Positions 24,424 to 34,014 of a stretch of DNA of 64,000 bases are shown here, piece by piece. The position numbers and the translations under genes are program-made. The stretch is from CAMDHY01 sp046156265. GTDB lineage: Bacteria > Pseudomonadota > Alphaproteobacteria > Rhizobiales > Segnochrobactraceae. The stretch spans positions 609,216-673,215 of the forward strand of contig NZ_JAWDIR010000022.1 in NCBI RefSeq assembly GCF_046156265.1, in the 5' to 3' direction. A model generated the notes under the pieces. That model saw only the letters and a list, made by a program, of their open reading frames with translations. It was not told the origin of the DNA and searched no databases. How positions within the stretch are numbered: position 1 is the first letter of the stretch; each line of letters starts with the position of its first letter.

Positions 24424-26453
24424 TTCACCGGGTCCGGGTGACCGTCGAGGCGGAGCTGGAAGAGGAAGTAGGTCGGCGAGCAGAAGCCGGTGCCGGCCGG
24501 CAGCCGGCCGACGTTCGCCACGTCCGGCGGGAAGGCCTGGCAGAGGAAGTCCTCGCGGCAGAAGCGGTCGCCGCCGCAGGCCATGCGGTTGCCGCGGAGC
24601 ACGCTGGCGGCGAGGCAGTCGGCGAAGTTGTTGGAGGCGACGCAGCGGTCGAAGGCCTTGCCGCCGGCGAGCGCGCAGACCTCGTTCGCCATCGCACCGC
24701 CGGAGAAGCCCTTGAACGCCTTGTCGGCGGCGTCGCACTGGCGATAGGCGAGGCCCCCCGGGGCACCGCCGACGGGCGGGCGGCAGGTGTAGCCGGTGGG
24801 CGACGCGCGCCTGTCGAAGGATGAAAGCTGCCGGCCGGCCGTGAAACGGTCGAGCCACGGCTCCTTGCCGGCGACGATGGCGCCCTCGAGGCACGGCAGG
24901 CCGGAGAAAACCTTCTCGGGCGGCGGCAGGCACTGGCCGAAGCGGACGCCGCTGCCTTCGTCCGTCGAGATCGCCGTGCAGGCGAGGCCCACGGCGCACG
25001 ACCACGTCGCGGCCAGGTCGCCACCCGCCGCGTCGAGCGGGCACATCATGCCGGCGCCGGCGGGCACGTGCACGGGAGTGTCCGCCGTCCAATCGGCCGG
25101 GGGCGCCGCCGACGGCGGGCGGAAGCGGCTCGGCGCCCGACCTTCGGCGACGGCCTCCACATAGGCGAGGCGGCGGGGCCGCTCGGCGGAGGCGTGCGGC
25201 GACAGGCCGATCGCCAGACGGTTGAGCGGCGAGGTCTCCGCGTCGTCGAGGCCGAGGACGTGGAAGCCGGCGGTGGCGCCGGCCTGGTGGCAGCCGGTGC
25301 AGGTCGCCTGGTCGAGGCGGGCGATCAGGCCGGCGGGCGAGCGCACCAGCGCGAGCGTCGCGGCCGGGTCCGCGGGCAGCGCGCCGGCGAGGTCGGCGTC
25401 CGAGAGCACCTGCGCGTAGGGCCGGTTGGCGGCCCGCGCGCTGCCATAGGTGGAGAAGGAGAAGACGCGGCGGGCGGCGAGATCGTCGGGCAGCGCAAAC
25501 ACGCCCTCGTCGATCGCGGCGATGTTCGAGCGGACATAGTCGACGAGGCGGGCCTTCAGGCCGGCGTCGGCGGCGATGCGGGCGACGTCGGGCGTGTTCT
25601 CGAGCGGCTCCTCCCTCAGTCTCAGCGCGCCGCCGGTGTCGTCGGCGGCGAAGATGCGCATGAGGTAGACCGCCTGGCCGCCGAACGTCGTTTCCTGGCC
25701 GGAGGGAAAGCGGACGATCTGGGCGTTCACCTCGATCTGCTTCAGCGCGAGCCGGGCGCGATCGAGGGGGCCGGTTTTTAGGAAGGCGGCGACGGCTTCG
25801 GGGCCCTCGACCGGCGCGCCGGGGACGGTCGCGCGGGCGAAGGCGGCGCAGTCGCCCCAGGCCGGGGCGGGCGCGTCGTAGACGACATTGAGGGCGACCG
25901 GCATCCGCGAGGCGTAGCGCGTCGCCGCCTTCCCGCCGGGAGGCTTGCGCTCGAAGGAATAGGCGAGGCGGTAGATCAGCCGCACCTCGCCGCAGCTCTC
26001 GCCCGGGCTGGTCAGCTCGGCGAAATCGCGGCGGTCGAGGCGGTTCACCACGGCGACGAGGCGGAAGCCGGCGATCGGCGAGGCGAGCCAGCGCCGGTCG
26101 AGGACGCGGCCGACATTGCCGTCGGTGACCTCGAAGAGCGGCCGGCCGGTCGCGGCCATCTCGGCCCGGAGCGCGTCGACGTCGGCGGTGACGGTGTCGG
26201 CGAGGGTGCGGAAGGCCGGCGAGGCGGCCGAGAGTTCGGCGGTCGTCCTGGCCGCGGGGGCACCCAGGACATCGCCGAGGCCGTAGCCGTCCGCCTCGAG
26301 ACGAGCGAGCGTCGCCGGGTCGAGCACGTCGAGGACCGGTTCGGCGGCGGGCAGGCGGGCGGGAGCCGCCAGCGCCGGCAGGGCGGCGAGCGCAATGGCG
26401 CACGCGAGAGCGAGGACGACGAGGAGATCGAAGCGGGACGGCTTGGCGGGCAT
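24411..26453 (-). CDS. Large secreted cysteine-rich protein with one haem c motif
   Basis: 680 aa. The signal peptide spans about residues 5-30 (FDLLVVLALACAIALAALPA). A single CxxCH haem-attachment motif (CTGCHQ) lies near residue 385. The N-terminal half contains VAVVNRLDRRDFAEL and CGEVRLIYRLAYSF, which I have not tied to a named domain. After about residue 460 come more than a dozen cysteines, including EVCAL, DRC, ADC and FCREDFLCQAF. It is probably a periplasmic or outer-membrane monohaem protein with disulfide-rich C-terminal part. The ATG at 26453 was chosen so that the signal sits at the N-terminus. No partner gene is adjacent; function unknown. Confidence 0.78.
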   Translation of the reverse strand: MPAKPSRFDLLVVLALACAIALAALPALAAPARLPAAEPVLDVLDPATLARLEADGYGLGDVLGAPAARTTAELSAASPAFRTLADTVTADVDALRAEMAATGRPLFEVTDGNVGRVLDRRWLASPIAGFRLVAVVNRLDRRDFAELTSPGESCGEVRLIYRLAYSFERKPPGGKAATRYASRMPVALNVVYDAPAPAWGDCAAFARATVPGAPVEGPEAVAAFLKTGPLDRARLALKQIEVNAQIVRFPSGQETTFGGQAVYLMRIFAADDTGGALRLREEPLENTPDVARIAADAGLKARLVDYVRSNIAAIDEGVFALPDDLAARRVFSFSTYGSARAANRPYAQVLSDADLAGALPADPAATLALVRSPAGLIARLDQATCTGCHQAGATAGFHVLGLDDAETSPLNRLAIGLSPHASAERPRRLAYVEAVAEGRAPSRFRPPSAAPPADWTADTPVHVPAGAGMMCPLDAAGGDLAATWSCAVGLACTAISTDEGSGVRFGQCLPPPEKVFSGLPCLEGAIVAGKEPWLDRFTAGRQLSSFDRRASPTGYTCRPPVGGAPGGLAYRQCDAADKAFKGFSGGAMANEVCALAGGKAFDRCVASNNFADCLAASVLRGNRMACGGDRFCREDFLCQAFPPDVANVGRLPAGTGFCSPTYFLFQLRLDGHPDPVKGLG

Positions 26454-26595
26454 CGGGCGGACTCGGACGGCCGGAGACGGCAGCACCGGGCTCGCACATA
26501 CCGGCCACGCCGTCTGTGCCGTGGATCACACGGCAGCCGGCGACGATGACGGGTCCAGGAGTCCCGTCAAGCCGACCAGGCCTCGTCCGGGCGCG

Positions 26596-27201
26596 TCACA
26601 CCCAGGGGCGGTCTTCGGTGATGCGGCCCTCGTGGGCCGTGATCGACGTCGCCTTCTCGAGCGTCAGGCCGATGTCGTCGAGGCCGTTCATCATGCAGTG
26701 CTTGCGGAACGGGTCGATGTCGAAGTGGATGACGCCGCCGTCCGGGCCGCGGATCTCCTGGCTGGCGAGGTCGATCGACAGCGTCGCGTTGGCGCCGCGC
26801 GAGGCGTCGTCCATCAGCTTCTCGAGCTCTTCCGGCGTCACGACGATCGGCAGCACGCCGTTCTTGAAGCAGTTGTTGTAGAAGATGTCGGCGAACGAGG
26901 TCGAGATGATGCAGCGGATGCCGTAGTCGAGCAGCGCCCACGGGGCATGCTCGCGGCTCGAGCCGCAGCCGAAGTTCTCGCCGGCGACGAGGATCTGCGC
27001 CTTGCGATAGGCCGGCTTGTTGAGGATGAAGTCCGGGTTCTCGGAGCCGTCGTCGTTGTAGCGCATCTCCGAGAAAAGGCCCTTGCCGAGACCGGTGCGC
27101 GCGATCGTCTTCAGGTACTGCTTGGGGATGATCATGTCGGTGTCGACATTGATCAGCGGCAGCGGCGCGGCGACACCGGTGAGCTCGGTGAACTTCAGCA
27201 T
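26596..27201 (-). CDS. leuD: 3-isopropylmalate dehydratase small subunit
   Basis: 201-aa swivel-domain subunit that with LeuC isomerises 2- to 3-isopropylmalate in leucine synthesis. Hallmarks: [15 protein letters not shown] at the start, [17 protein letters not shown] in the middle and [18 protein letters not shown]. Length is normal. LeuC and LeuB are not in the window; the gene is alone and divergent from the pyridoxal kinase gene across 240 bases in which I see no special element. Confidence 0.96.
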   Translation of the reverse strand: MLKFTELTGVAAPLPLINVDTDMIIPKQYLKTIARTGLGKGLFSEMRYNDDGSENPDFILNKPAYRKAQILVAGENFGCGSSREHAPWALLDYGIRCIISTSFADIFYNNCFKNGVLPIVVTPEELEKLMDDASRGANATLSIDLASQEIRGPDGGVIHFDIDPFRKHCMMNGLDDIGLTLEKATSITAHEGRITEDRPWV

Positions 27202-27441
27202 GGCGGGCGGTCCTCAGCGATCGGTCGCAAGCGGCCAGGACGGGCGGCAGTCGGGCCGGCGCCCCGGCGTCTTCGTCGGCTGCTGTCTTGCGACGGGCGG
27301 GCGGGCGGGTCAAGCGGGGCGGCGCCCGTGGCGGTTCGCCCGAGGGCCTGTCCTGCATCCGTCGCATGGGCGGGCGGGCGCAAAGGTGCTAGCAGGGAAT
27401 CCCGCCGCGGCCGCGGCGCGATCCCCGACCGGTAGCGTTCC

Positions 27442-28323
27442 ATGTCCGTCGATCCCGCCCAGTCGAAGCCCGCCGTCATCGTCGTCTCCTCCCTCGTCGC
27501 GCGCGGCGGCGTCGGCCTGCGGGCCACCGCCTTCGCGCTGGAGCGGCTCGGCTTTCCCGTCTGGCAGGTGCCGACGATCTTCCTGCCCTGGCACACCGGC
27601 CACAGCCCGTCGACGAAGATCGTCCCCTCCGACGACCTCTTCACCGCCGCGATCGCCGACCTCGCCGGCAGCCCGCATCTCGCCGAGGTGGGCGCCGTCG
27701 TCTCCGGCTACATCGGCGATGCGGCGCAGGCGGCGGCGATCGAGGCGCTGGTGACGGCGGTGAAGAAGGTCAACCCGAAGGCGATCTACGTCTGCGACCC
27801 GGTGATCGGGGATGCCGAGGGGCTCTATGTCGCCGAGGCGACCGCCACCACGATCCGCGACCACCTGCTGCCGCTCGCCGATGCGGCGACGCCGAACCGT
27901 TTCGAGCTCGCCTGGCTGACGGGCATGGACACCGACACGCCGACGAAGGCGCTCGCCGCCGCCCGCGCGCTCGGGCCGGCGCGCACCTTCGTCACCTCGG
28001 CGCCGGCGCTGATGCGCGGCCAGATCGCCCTGATGCTCGCCGGCCCCGATGGCGCCTTCGTCGCCGAGCACCCGCTGCTCGACGGCCCGTCGAGCGGGCC
28101 GGGCGACCTCGTCAGCGGCCTCGTCACGGCGGCACTGCTGTCGGGGGCGAGCTCGGAGGGGGTGCTGAAGCACGCCGCCGCCGGCACCTTCGAGGTGATC
28201 GCCGTCTCCGCCAAGGCCAAGGCCGACGAGATGATGCTCGTTGCCGCCCAGGACCGCTTCGTCCACCCGATGGCGCACATCCAGGTGCGGCGGATGGTGG
28301 AGGGAGCGGCCGCAGCGCGATGA
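27442..28323 (+). CDS. pdxY: Pyridoxal kinase
   Basis: 293-aa ribokinase-fold enzyme phosphorylating pyridoxal to PLP (B6 salvage, cytosol). Seen: VIVVSSLVARGGVGL at the N-terminus, VVSGYIGDAAQ, YVCDPVIGD and the anion-hole/catalytic motif GPGDLVSGL (usually GTGDLF), then VHPMAHIQ at the end. The Thr-to-Pro change in the GxGD motif is a small oddity. Coupled to the next gene by ATGA. Confidence 0.9.
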   Translation: MSVDPAQSKPAVIVVSSLVARGGVGLRATAFALERLGFPVWQVPTIFLPWHTGHSPSTKIVPSDDLFTAAIADLAGSPHLAEVGAVVSGYIGDAAQAAAIEALVTAVKKVNPKAIYVCDPVIGDAEGLYVAEATATTIRDHLLPLADAATPNRFELAWLTGMDTDTPTKALAAARALGPARTFVTSAPALMRGQIALMLAGPDGAFVAEHPLLDGPSSGPGDLVSGLVTAALLSGASSEGVLKHAAAGTFEVIAVSAKAKADEMMLVAAQDRFVHPMAHIQVRRMVEGAAAAR

Positions 28324-29066
28324 GCGGCGGTGCTGTGAGTGGCTTCGTGGCCGGCGTCGATGGCTGCCCCGGTGGCTGGGCGGTCGTGCTGGCGCACCGG
28401 GACGGCGCCGTCCCGCCGCGACTGCTAAAGGTCGGCAGCTTTGGCGAGGTGCTCGCCTTGCCGGAGGCGCCAGCGATCATCGCCGTCGACATGCCGATCG
28501 GCCTGCCGGACCGCGTCGGCGCGCGCGGCCGCGAGACCGAGCGCGAGGTGCGGCCACTCCTCGGCATGCGCCAGTCGTCGGTGTTCTCGGTGCCGTCGCG
28601 GGCGGCGGTGACGGAGAGCGGCGACGACTATCCGCTCGCCTGCAGGCTGGCGCGCGAGACGTCGGACCCGCCGCGCGCCGTCGCCAAGCAGTGCTTCCAC
28701 CTGTTCCCGAAGATCCGCGAGATCGATGCGCTGATGACACCGGCGCTCGAGGCGCGCGTCTACGAGGTCCACCCGGAGGTGGCGTTCTGGCGCCTGAACG
28801 GCGGCCAGGCGATGAGCCTGCCGAAGAAGGTGAAGGGTTCGCCCAATCCGGCCGGGCTCGCCGAGCGCCAGGACCTTCTGGCTGCGCTCGGCTTCCCCGT
28901 CACCCTGTTCGCACCGCCTCGGCCGCGCACGGTCGGATGGGACGATGCGGTGGACGCCGCCGCGAGCGCGGCGATCGCGCTGCGCATCGCGCGCGGCGAG
29001 GCGCGGCCGTTTCCGGACCCGCCGCCGCGCGACGGGCGGGGATTGCGGATGGCGATCTGGTCGTGA
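28320..29066 (+). CDS. DUF429 protein (predicted RNase H-like fold)
   Basis: 248 aa. N-terminal AGVDGCPGGWAVVLAHRDG with the acidic residue typical of an RNase H-like first strand, IIAVDMPIGLPDR, LLGMRQSSVFSVPSR and YEVHPEVAFWRLNGG are DUF429 features. The biochemical role of the family is not established. It overlaps pdxY by ATGA and is therefore co-translated with it. Confidence 0.88.
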   Translation: MSGGAVSGFVAGVDGCPGGWAVVLAHRDGAVPPRLLKVGSFGEVLALPEAPAIIAVDMPIGLPDRVGARGRETEREVRPLLGMRQSSVFSVPSRAAVTESGDDYPLACRLARETSDPPRAVAKQCFHLFPKIREIDALMTPALEARVYEVHPEVAFWRLNGGQAMSLPKKVKGSPNPAGLAERQDLLAALGFPVTLFAPPRPRTVGWDDAVDAAASAAIALRIARGEARPFPDPPPRDGRGLRMAIWS

Positions 29067-29071
29067 GGAAA

Positions 29072-29092
29072 CGGCGCGGACGAGCCGCGCCG
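29072..29092. terminator. Bidirectional hairpin between convergent genes
   Basis: CGGCGCGG-ACGAG-CCGCGCCG, a perfect 8-bp stem, stands in the 53-base gap between the DUF429 gene and the minus-strand L,D-transpeptidase gene. It is placed to end both transcripts. Confidence 0.55.
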
Positions 29093-29119
29093 CTGCAACG
29101 TCTAAAGTTGATGCGACCG

Positions 29120-29872
29120 TCAGTACTGCGGCAGCAGCGTGCCGAGGCTCGACTGCACGCCGGTGGCGACGCTGCTGACGCCCTGTCCGACCTGCGTGCC
29201 GACGGCGGCGACGCCGGAGCCCACCTGCGAGAGCCCGTTGGAAAAGCCCGAGCCGAGGCTCGACAACAGGTTGTCGCTCTCCTGCGGACCGACGACGATG
29301 ACCTTGGCGCCGACGCGGACGCGGTCGTAGAGGTCGGTGACGTCGTCGTTGGTCATGCGGAAGCAGCCGGACGAGACCGCCTGGCCGATCGTCCAGGGCT
29401 CGTTGGAACCGTGGATGCGGTAGAGCGTGTTGCCAAGATAGAGCGCGCGGGCGCCGAGCGGGTTGTCAGGGCCGCCCGGCATGTAGGACGGCAGGCCCGG
29501 CTGGCGGGCGCGCATCTCGGCCGGCGGCGTCCAGCCCGGCCACTCCGCCTTGCGGGTGACGCGCTCGGTACCGGACCAGCCGAAGCCCTCGCGGCCGACG
29601 CCGATGCCGTAGCGGATCGCCTCGCCGTTCGGCTGCACAAGGTAGAGGAAGCGCTTGTTGGCGTCGATGATGATGGTGCCGGGCACCTCGCGCGTCTCCA
29701 CCGAGACGAGCTGGCGGCGGAATTCGGGGGGGATCGTCCGGCTGCGCGCCGCCGTGGTCGGCTTCACCGTCACCCACTGGCGCGTGCTGACGTCGAAGAA
29801 CTTCGTTTCGGCGAGGGCCGGACCGGCCATCAGGGTGCCGACGGCAACCAGGGTGGACAACAGAGAGCGCAT
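29120..29872 (-). CDS. L,D-transpeptidase (YkuD/ErfK family) with low-complexity tail
   Basis: 250 aa with a signal peptide (LLSTLVAVGTLMAGPALA). The YkuD domain carries HGSNEPWTIGQAVSSGCFRM with the catalytic Cys. The last about 50 residues are an unusual Gly/Ser/Val-rich tail with a loose repeat (VGSGVAAVGTQVGQGVSS), possibly an amphipathic membrane- or wall-contact segment. In related alphaproteobacteria such enzymes link outer-membrane proteins to peptidoglycan; whether this one does is inference. Confidence 0.9.
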   Translation of the reverse strand: MRSLLSTLVAVGTLMAGPALAETKFFDVSTRQWVTVKPTTAARSRTIPPEFRRQLVSVETREVPGTIIIDANKRFLYLVQPNGEAIRYGIGVGREGFGWSGTERVTRKAEWPGWTPPAEMRARQPGLPSYMPGGPDNPLGARALYLGNTLYRIHGSNEPWTIGQAVSSGCFRMTNDDVTDLYDRVRVGAKVIVVGPQESDNLLSSLGSGFSNGLSQVGSGVAAVGTQVGQGVSSVATGVQSSLGTLLPQY

Positions 29873-30030
29873 CGCAATTCCCCTTGACGCCGCGGTGCGT
29901 TGGACGACAGACCCCGCCGCGAACCGTGCGCGATCGTGACCACACATGGTTACCAAACTCGATCGAAGCGGATGGGTTGCAGCGCAATCGGGCCGAATTG
30001 CGTCGCCGCGGGGCGATGCCGAGGCTTTCT

Positions 30031-30891
30031 CTATTCCGCCGCCACCTCGGCGAGCGAGGCGGCAGCGGCGCGCGCCCGCCGCCGGCGGATCAGCGCGGCG
30101 TTGAGCTCGGCGCCGAGGAGCACCACCGCGGCCACCACATAGAGGAAGACGATGGCGATCATCACGTTCGCCAGCCCGGCATAGGTGGCGCTGTAGGAGG
30201 CGAAGACGCGGATGTAGGTGGCGAAGACGGTCCCGGCGACGAGCCAGGCCACGAGCGTGGTGAGGATGCCCGGCAGGATGTCCTTCAGATGCCGCCGGCC
30301 GGCCGGCAGCCAGAGATGGGCGGCGAGCAGCACGCCGAAGAGCACGACGGCGGCGACCGAGAAGCGCAGCACGTGCACGGTCGCCGACATCGGCTCGATC
30401 AGCGGCGCGAAGCGCACCGCAGCCGCCCACAGCGAGGGCCCGAGCACGACGAGCGTCGCCAGCACGACGAGGCCGATGGCGCCGATCACCACGAAGGCGA
30501 GGCTCTGCAGCCGGCGCATGATGAAATCGCGCGTCTCCTCGTCGCGGTAGGCGCGGTTGAGGGCGAGGCGCAGCGCCTCGACGCCGTTCGAGGCGAACCA
30601 GAGCGCGATCACCACGCCGATGGTCAGGGCGCCGGTTCGCGGCCGCATCAAGACTTCGTGGGCCTCGCGGGCGATCGGCCGGGCGACCTCGTCGGGCCAG
30701 GCGTCGAAGACCAGCGCACCGACCTCCTGGGCGAGGCTCTCCGAGCCGATCCACCCGGCGACGGCAGCGGCGACGATGATGAACGGGAACAGCGCGAGGA
30801 TCGTCGACAGCGCAACGTGGCTGGCGATCGCCCAGTTGTCGTCGCTCATGAAGTGCTCGAGCGCCTCGTAGAGCGCCTGCTTGCGCGTCAC
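30031..30891 (-). CDS. YihY/BrkB family integral membrane protein
   Basis: 286 aa. About six hydrophobic helices and the family-typical [20 protein letters not shown] near residue 17, then [25 protein letters not shown] and [17 protein letters not shown] near the end. The family has been linked loosely to virulence and envelope functions but no transport or enzymatic activity is proven. GTG 30891 was chosen because GGAGGCGAG lies just upstream and the protein then has normal family length. Divergent from mcd across 194 bases. Confidence 0.88.
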   Translation of the reverse strand: MTRKQALYEALEHFMSDDNWAIASHVALSTILALFPFIIVAAAVAGWIGSESLAQEVGALVFDAWPDEVARPIAREAHEVLMRPRTGALTIGVVIALWFASNGVEALRLALNRAYRDEETRDFIMRRLQSLAFVVIGAIGLVVLATLVVLGPSLWAAAVRFAPLIEPMSATVHVLRFSVAAVVLFGVLLAAHLWLPAGRRHLKDILPGILTTLVAWLVAGTVFATYIRVFASYSATYAGLANVMIAIVFLYVVAAVVLLGAELNAALIRRRRARAAAASLAEVAAE

Positions 30892-31017
30892 TCCTCGCCT
30901 CCGCACTGCCGCCGGTCGCCGGCGACACCGTCCCGCCCCCGGTCCCGCCCGCATGGGCGGTCCCGCAGCACTGCCCATATGGGCCTGTCCACCGCCGCGC
31001 GGTAGCCGAAGTTCGCA

Positions 31018-31055
31018 TTGCAGGCAACTCGACTCGCGCGCATCCTGCAGTGCAA
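31018..31055 (+). promoter_or_regulatory. TGC-rich palindromic elements upstream of mcd
   Basis: TTGC-AG-GCAA (31018-31027) and CTGCAGTGCAA (31045-31055) lie 30-70 bases before the mcd start. TGC-rich palindromes of this sort are described as binding sites for the polyhydroxyalkanoate regulator PhaR/AniA of alphaproteobacteria. The match is suggestive only. Confidence 0.4.
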
Positions 31056-31085
31056 CATCAAATGGGTACCTTGCGGGAGGATGGA

Positions 31086-32786
31086 ATGGCTGTGGCACGC
31101 GCGCGCGCGATCGAGACGGGATCTCCGGCCATCCCCCTCGCCCCCCTCGACCTCGCCGACGCGGCGGTGGCGAGCCTCGACGGGCTGCGGCTCGCCGCAG
31201 TCGCCTCGGTGGCGGCGCGCGTGGGCGGGGCCGGCGGCAGGATCGACCCGGCAAAGCTCGAGGCCGAACAGCGCGCCGCCCACGGCCTCGCCTGGCTCGT
31301 CACCTATGTCGAGAGCCTGCGCCAGCTCGCCGCGTGGGGACGGCGGCTCGAGGCCGAGGGCCGTTTCGGCACGGCCGAGCGGCTGATCGTCGCGATCGGC
31401 TTCGGCGAGTATCTCGCGCAGGTGTTCGGCGGGCTGCCGATGAGCCAGGGCGAGATCGTCCGCCTCGCCGACCTCGGCGTGCCCGCCGCCGCGGTGGCCG
31501 CGGCGCGCACAGACGCGGTCGAGACGCTGATCACGGATGGCAACACCGCCGAGACGCGGCGGGCGCTCGTCGAGGCGGGGCTCGCAGGCGACGTCACCGG
31601 AGCCTTCGGCGACGGCGGTCTCGACGAGACGATGACGGCGATCGGCGCCGAGATGCGCCGCTTCGCCGAGGCCGAGGTGACGCCGCACGCCCACGAGTGG
31701 CACCTCGCCAACGACTACATCCCGATGGAGATCATCGGCCAGATGGCCGAGCTCGGCGTCTTCGGGCTGACGATCCCCGAGGAGTTCGGCGGCCTCGGCC
31801 TCAGCAAGGAGGCGATGTGCGTCGTCACCGAGGAGCTGTCGCGCGCCTACATCGGCGTCGGCTCGCTCGGCACGCGCTCGGAGATCGCCGCCGAGCTCAT
31901 CCTGTGCGGCGGCACGCCGGCGCAGAAGGAGCACTGGCTGCCGAAGATCGCCTCCGGCGAGGTGCTGCCGACGGCGGTGTTCACCGAGCCCAACACAGGT
32001 TCCGACCTCGCCTCGCTGCGCACCCGCGCCGTGCGTGACGGCGATGTCTATCGGGTGTCCGGCAACAAGACGTGGATCACCCATCCCGTCCGCGCCGACC
32101 TGATGACGCTGCTCGTGCGCACCGACCCGGCCGAGCCCGGCTACAAGGGCCTGTCGATGCTGCTCGCCGAGAAGCCGCGCGGCAGCGACGAGGAGCCGTT
32201 CCCGGCAGACGGCATGACCGGCGGCGAGATCGAGGTGCTCGGCTACCGCGGCATGAAGGAGTTCGAGATCGGCTTCGACGGCTTCACGGTGAAGGCGGAG
32301 AACCTGCTCGGCGGTGTCGAGGGCCAGGGCTTCAAGCAGCTGATGCAGACCTTCGAAGCGGCCCGCATCCAGACGGCGGCGCGCGCCGTCGGCGTCGCCC
32401 AGTCGGCCTTCGAGCTCGGCTGGCGCTACGCCGTCGACCGCCAGCAGTTCGGCAAGAGCCTGATCGCCTTTCCGCGCGTCTCCGACAAGCTCGCCCTGAT
32501 GGCGGTCGAGACGATGATCGCCCGCCAGCTCACCTATTTCTCGGCGCGCGAGAAGGATTCCGGCCGGCGGTGCGACCTCGAGGCCGGCATGGCGAAGCTG
32601 CTCGGTGCCCGCATCGCCTGGGCGAACGCCGACAACGCCCTGCAGATCCACGGCGGCAACGGCTTCGCGCTGGAATATGCGATCTCCCGCGTGCTCTGCG
32701 ACGCGCGCATCCTCAACATCTTCGAGGGTGCCGCCGAAATCCAGGCGCAGGTGATCGCCCGGCGGCTGCTCGAAGGCGGGAACTGA
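31086..32786 (+). CDS. mcd: Probable (2S)-methylsuccinyl-CoA dehydrogenase (acyl-CoA dehydrogenase with N-terminal extension)
   Basis: 566-aa flavoprotein. An N-terminal extension of about 170 residues precedes a full acyl-CoA dehydrogenase fold, the layout of Mcd from the ethylmalonyl-CoA pathway. Core signatures: [76 protein letters not shown], and [17 protein letters not shown] with [11 protein letters not shown]. The HPVRADL and GYRGMKE segments fit Mcd better than short-chain acyl-CoA dehydrogenases as I recall the family. It would oxidise methylsuccinyl-CoA to mesaconyl-CoA during acetyl-CoA assimilation. ATG 31086 is preceded by GGGAGGATGG. Other pathway genes are not in the window. 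Confidence 0.8.
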   Translation: MAVARARAIETGSPAIPLAPLDLADAAVASLDGLRLAAVASVAARVGGAGGRIDPAKLEAEQRAAHGLAWLVTYVESLRQLAAWGRRLEAEGRFGTAERLIVAIGFGEYLAQVFGGLPMSQGEIVRLADLGVPAAAVAAARTDAVETLITDGNTAETRRALVEAGLAGDVTGAFGDGGLDETMTAIGAEMRRFAEAEVTPHAHEWHLANDYIPMEIIGQMAELGVFGLTIPEEFGGLGLSKEAMCVVTEELSRAYIGVGSLGTRSEIAAELILCGGTPAQKEHWLPKIASGEVLPTAVFTEPNTGSDLASLRTRAVRDGDVYRVSGNKTWITHPVRADLMTLLVRTDPAEPGYKGLSMLLAEKPRGSDEEPFPADGMTGGEIEVLGYRGMKEFEIGFDGFTVKAENLLGGVEGQGFKQLMQTFEAARIQTAARAVGVAQSAFELGWRYAVDRQQFGKSLIAFPRVSDKLALMAVETMIARQLTYFSAREKDSGRRCDLEAGMAKLLGARIAWANADNALQIHGGNGFALEYAISRVLCDARILNIFEGAAEIQAQVIARRLLEGGN

Positions 32787-32814
32787 GCCAACCCACGGTA
32801 GTGTGAGCAACGAT

Positions 32815-32844
32815 CCGGCGTGCATCCGCTAGACTGCACGCCGG
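32815..32844. terminator. Perfect 10-bp stem-loop between mcd and the catalase-like gene
   Basis: CCGGCGTGCA-N10-TGCACGCCGG. It sits 29 bases after mcd and 34 bases before the next start. It could be a terminator (no T-run follows) or an operator for the peroxidase gene. Confidence 0.45.
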
Positions 32845-32878
32845 CTGGACGGCCGCGTGCCCCCGACGGAGACCGACC

Positions 32879-33871
32879 ATGACCTTTCGCCTCATCGCGG
32901 CTGCGGCCGTGGGACTCGCCGCAGCAGTCTGGGCGCTTCCGCCATCGGCGTCCGCGCAGGAGAGCGTCGCGGTCGAGATCGTCGACCAGTTCAACACGCT
33001 GTTCGGCAGGCACCCGCACACCCGCGCCAATCACGCGACCGGCGCCCTGTTCGAGGGCACCTTCACGCCGGCGCCGGGCGCGAGCGACCTCAGCACGGCG
33101 CTGTTCCTCACCGGCGCGCCGACGCCGGTGACGGTGCGCTTCTCGAACGGCGGCGGCATCCCTGACGTCGCCGACCAGAACCCGGCGATTGGCGGCATCC
33201 GCGGCATGGCGGTGAAGTTCCAGCTCTCCGACGGCGGCGAGATGGACCTCGTGATGATCTCGGAGAACGGCTTCCCGGTTGCCACCGGCGAGGACTTCCT
33301 CGGGCTGCTACGCGCCGTCGGCGACAGCGGCCCCGACGCGCCGAAGCCGACGCCGATCGAGCAGTTCCTCGGCGCCCACCCGGCGGCGCTCGCCTTCGTC
33401 ACGGCGCCGAAGCCGATGCCGGTGTCGTTCGGCACACTGTCCTATTTCGGCGTCAACGCCTTCCAGTTCACCAACGCCGCCGGCGAGGCCCGCTTTGGGC
33501 GCTGGCGCGTGGTGCCGGTGGCCGGCGAGGCCTTTGTCAGCGACGCGGAGGCGGCGGCGCGCGAGCCGCATGCGCTGGCCGACACGCTGCGCTCCGCTGT
33601 GGCCGAGGCGCCCGTCCGCTTCCGCCTGCAGGTGCAGGTGGCCGCCGACGGCGACCCGACCGGCGACGCCACCAAGGTCTGGCCCGATGACCGGCCGATC
33701 ATCGATCTCGGGGAGATCGCCGTCACCAAGGCGCTGGATACCGCCGCGATCGAGAACCAGTTGCTGTTCCTGCCGACCAATCTCACCGACGGCATCGACC
33801 TCTCCGACGACCCGCTGGTCGAACTCCGGACGGAGGCCTACGCGGAATCGTTCGGCCGGCGCCAGGAGTAG
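32879..33871 (+). CDS. Periplasmic catalase-related peroxidase (SrpA type)
   Basis: 330 aa with a signal peptide (LIAAAAVGLAAAVWALPP ... ASA). This is the short, monofunctional catalase-fold family, not full-length catalase. The distal His is H52 in TRANHATGALFEG, the heme-pocket VRFSNGGGIPDVADQNP and GIRGMAVKF are present, and the likely proximal Tyr is Y321 in RTEAYAESFGRR. It uses peroxide to oxidise an unknown donor in the periplasm. Length fits SrpA-like proteins. Confidence 0.9.
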   Translation: MTFRLIAAAAVGLAAAVWALPPSASAQESVAVEIVDQFNTLFGRHPHTRANHATGALFEGTFTPAPGASDLSTALFLTGAPTPVTVRFSNGGGIPDVADQNPAIGGIRGMAVKFQLSDGGEMDLVMISENGFPVATGEDFLGLLRAVGDSGPDAPKPTPIEQFLGAHPAALAFVTAPKPMPVSFGTLSYFGVNAFQFTNAAGEARFGRWRVVPVAGEAFVSDAEAAAREPHALADTLRSAVAEAPVRFRLQVQVAADGDPTGDATKVWPDDRPIIDLGEIAVTKALDTAAIENQLLFLPTNLTDGIDLSDDPLVELRTEAYAESFGRRQE

Positions 33872-34014
33872 CCGGAGCCGCGCAACCTTTCGACGTCGGG
33901 GGGGCAGCCGACCGCTCCCCAACCCCTTGGCAGATCGCGCAAATCGGCGTCTCATGACCGAGGCGATCGGTCGGCGATCGCGATAGCGACGGGACCGGGG
34001 GCAGAGCCAGCGCC

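Noticed and set aside
32879..33871. Full catalase (KatA/KatE)
   Set aside because: Only 330 aa and exported; fits the short SrpA-like catalase-related peroxidases instead.
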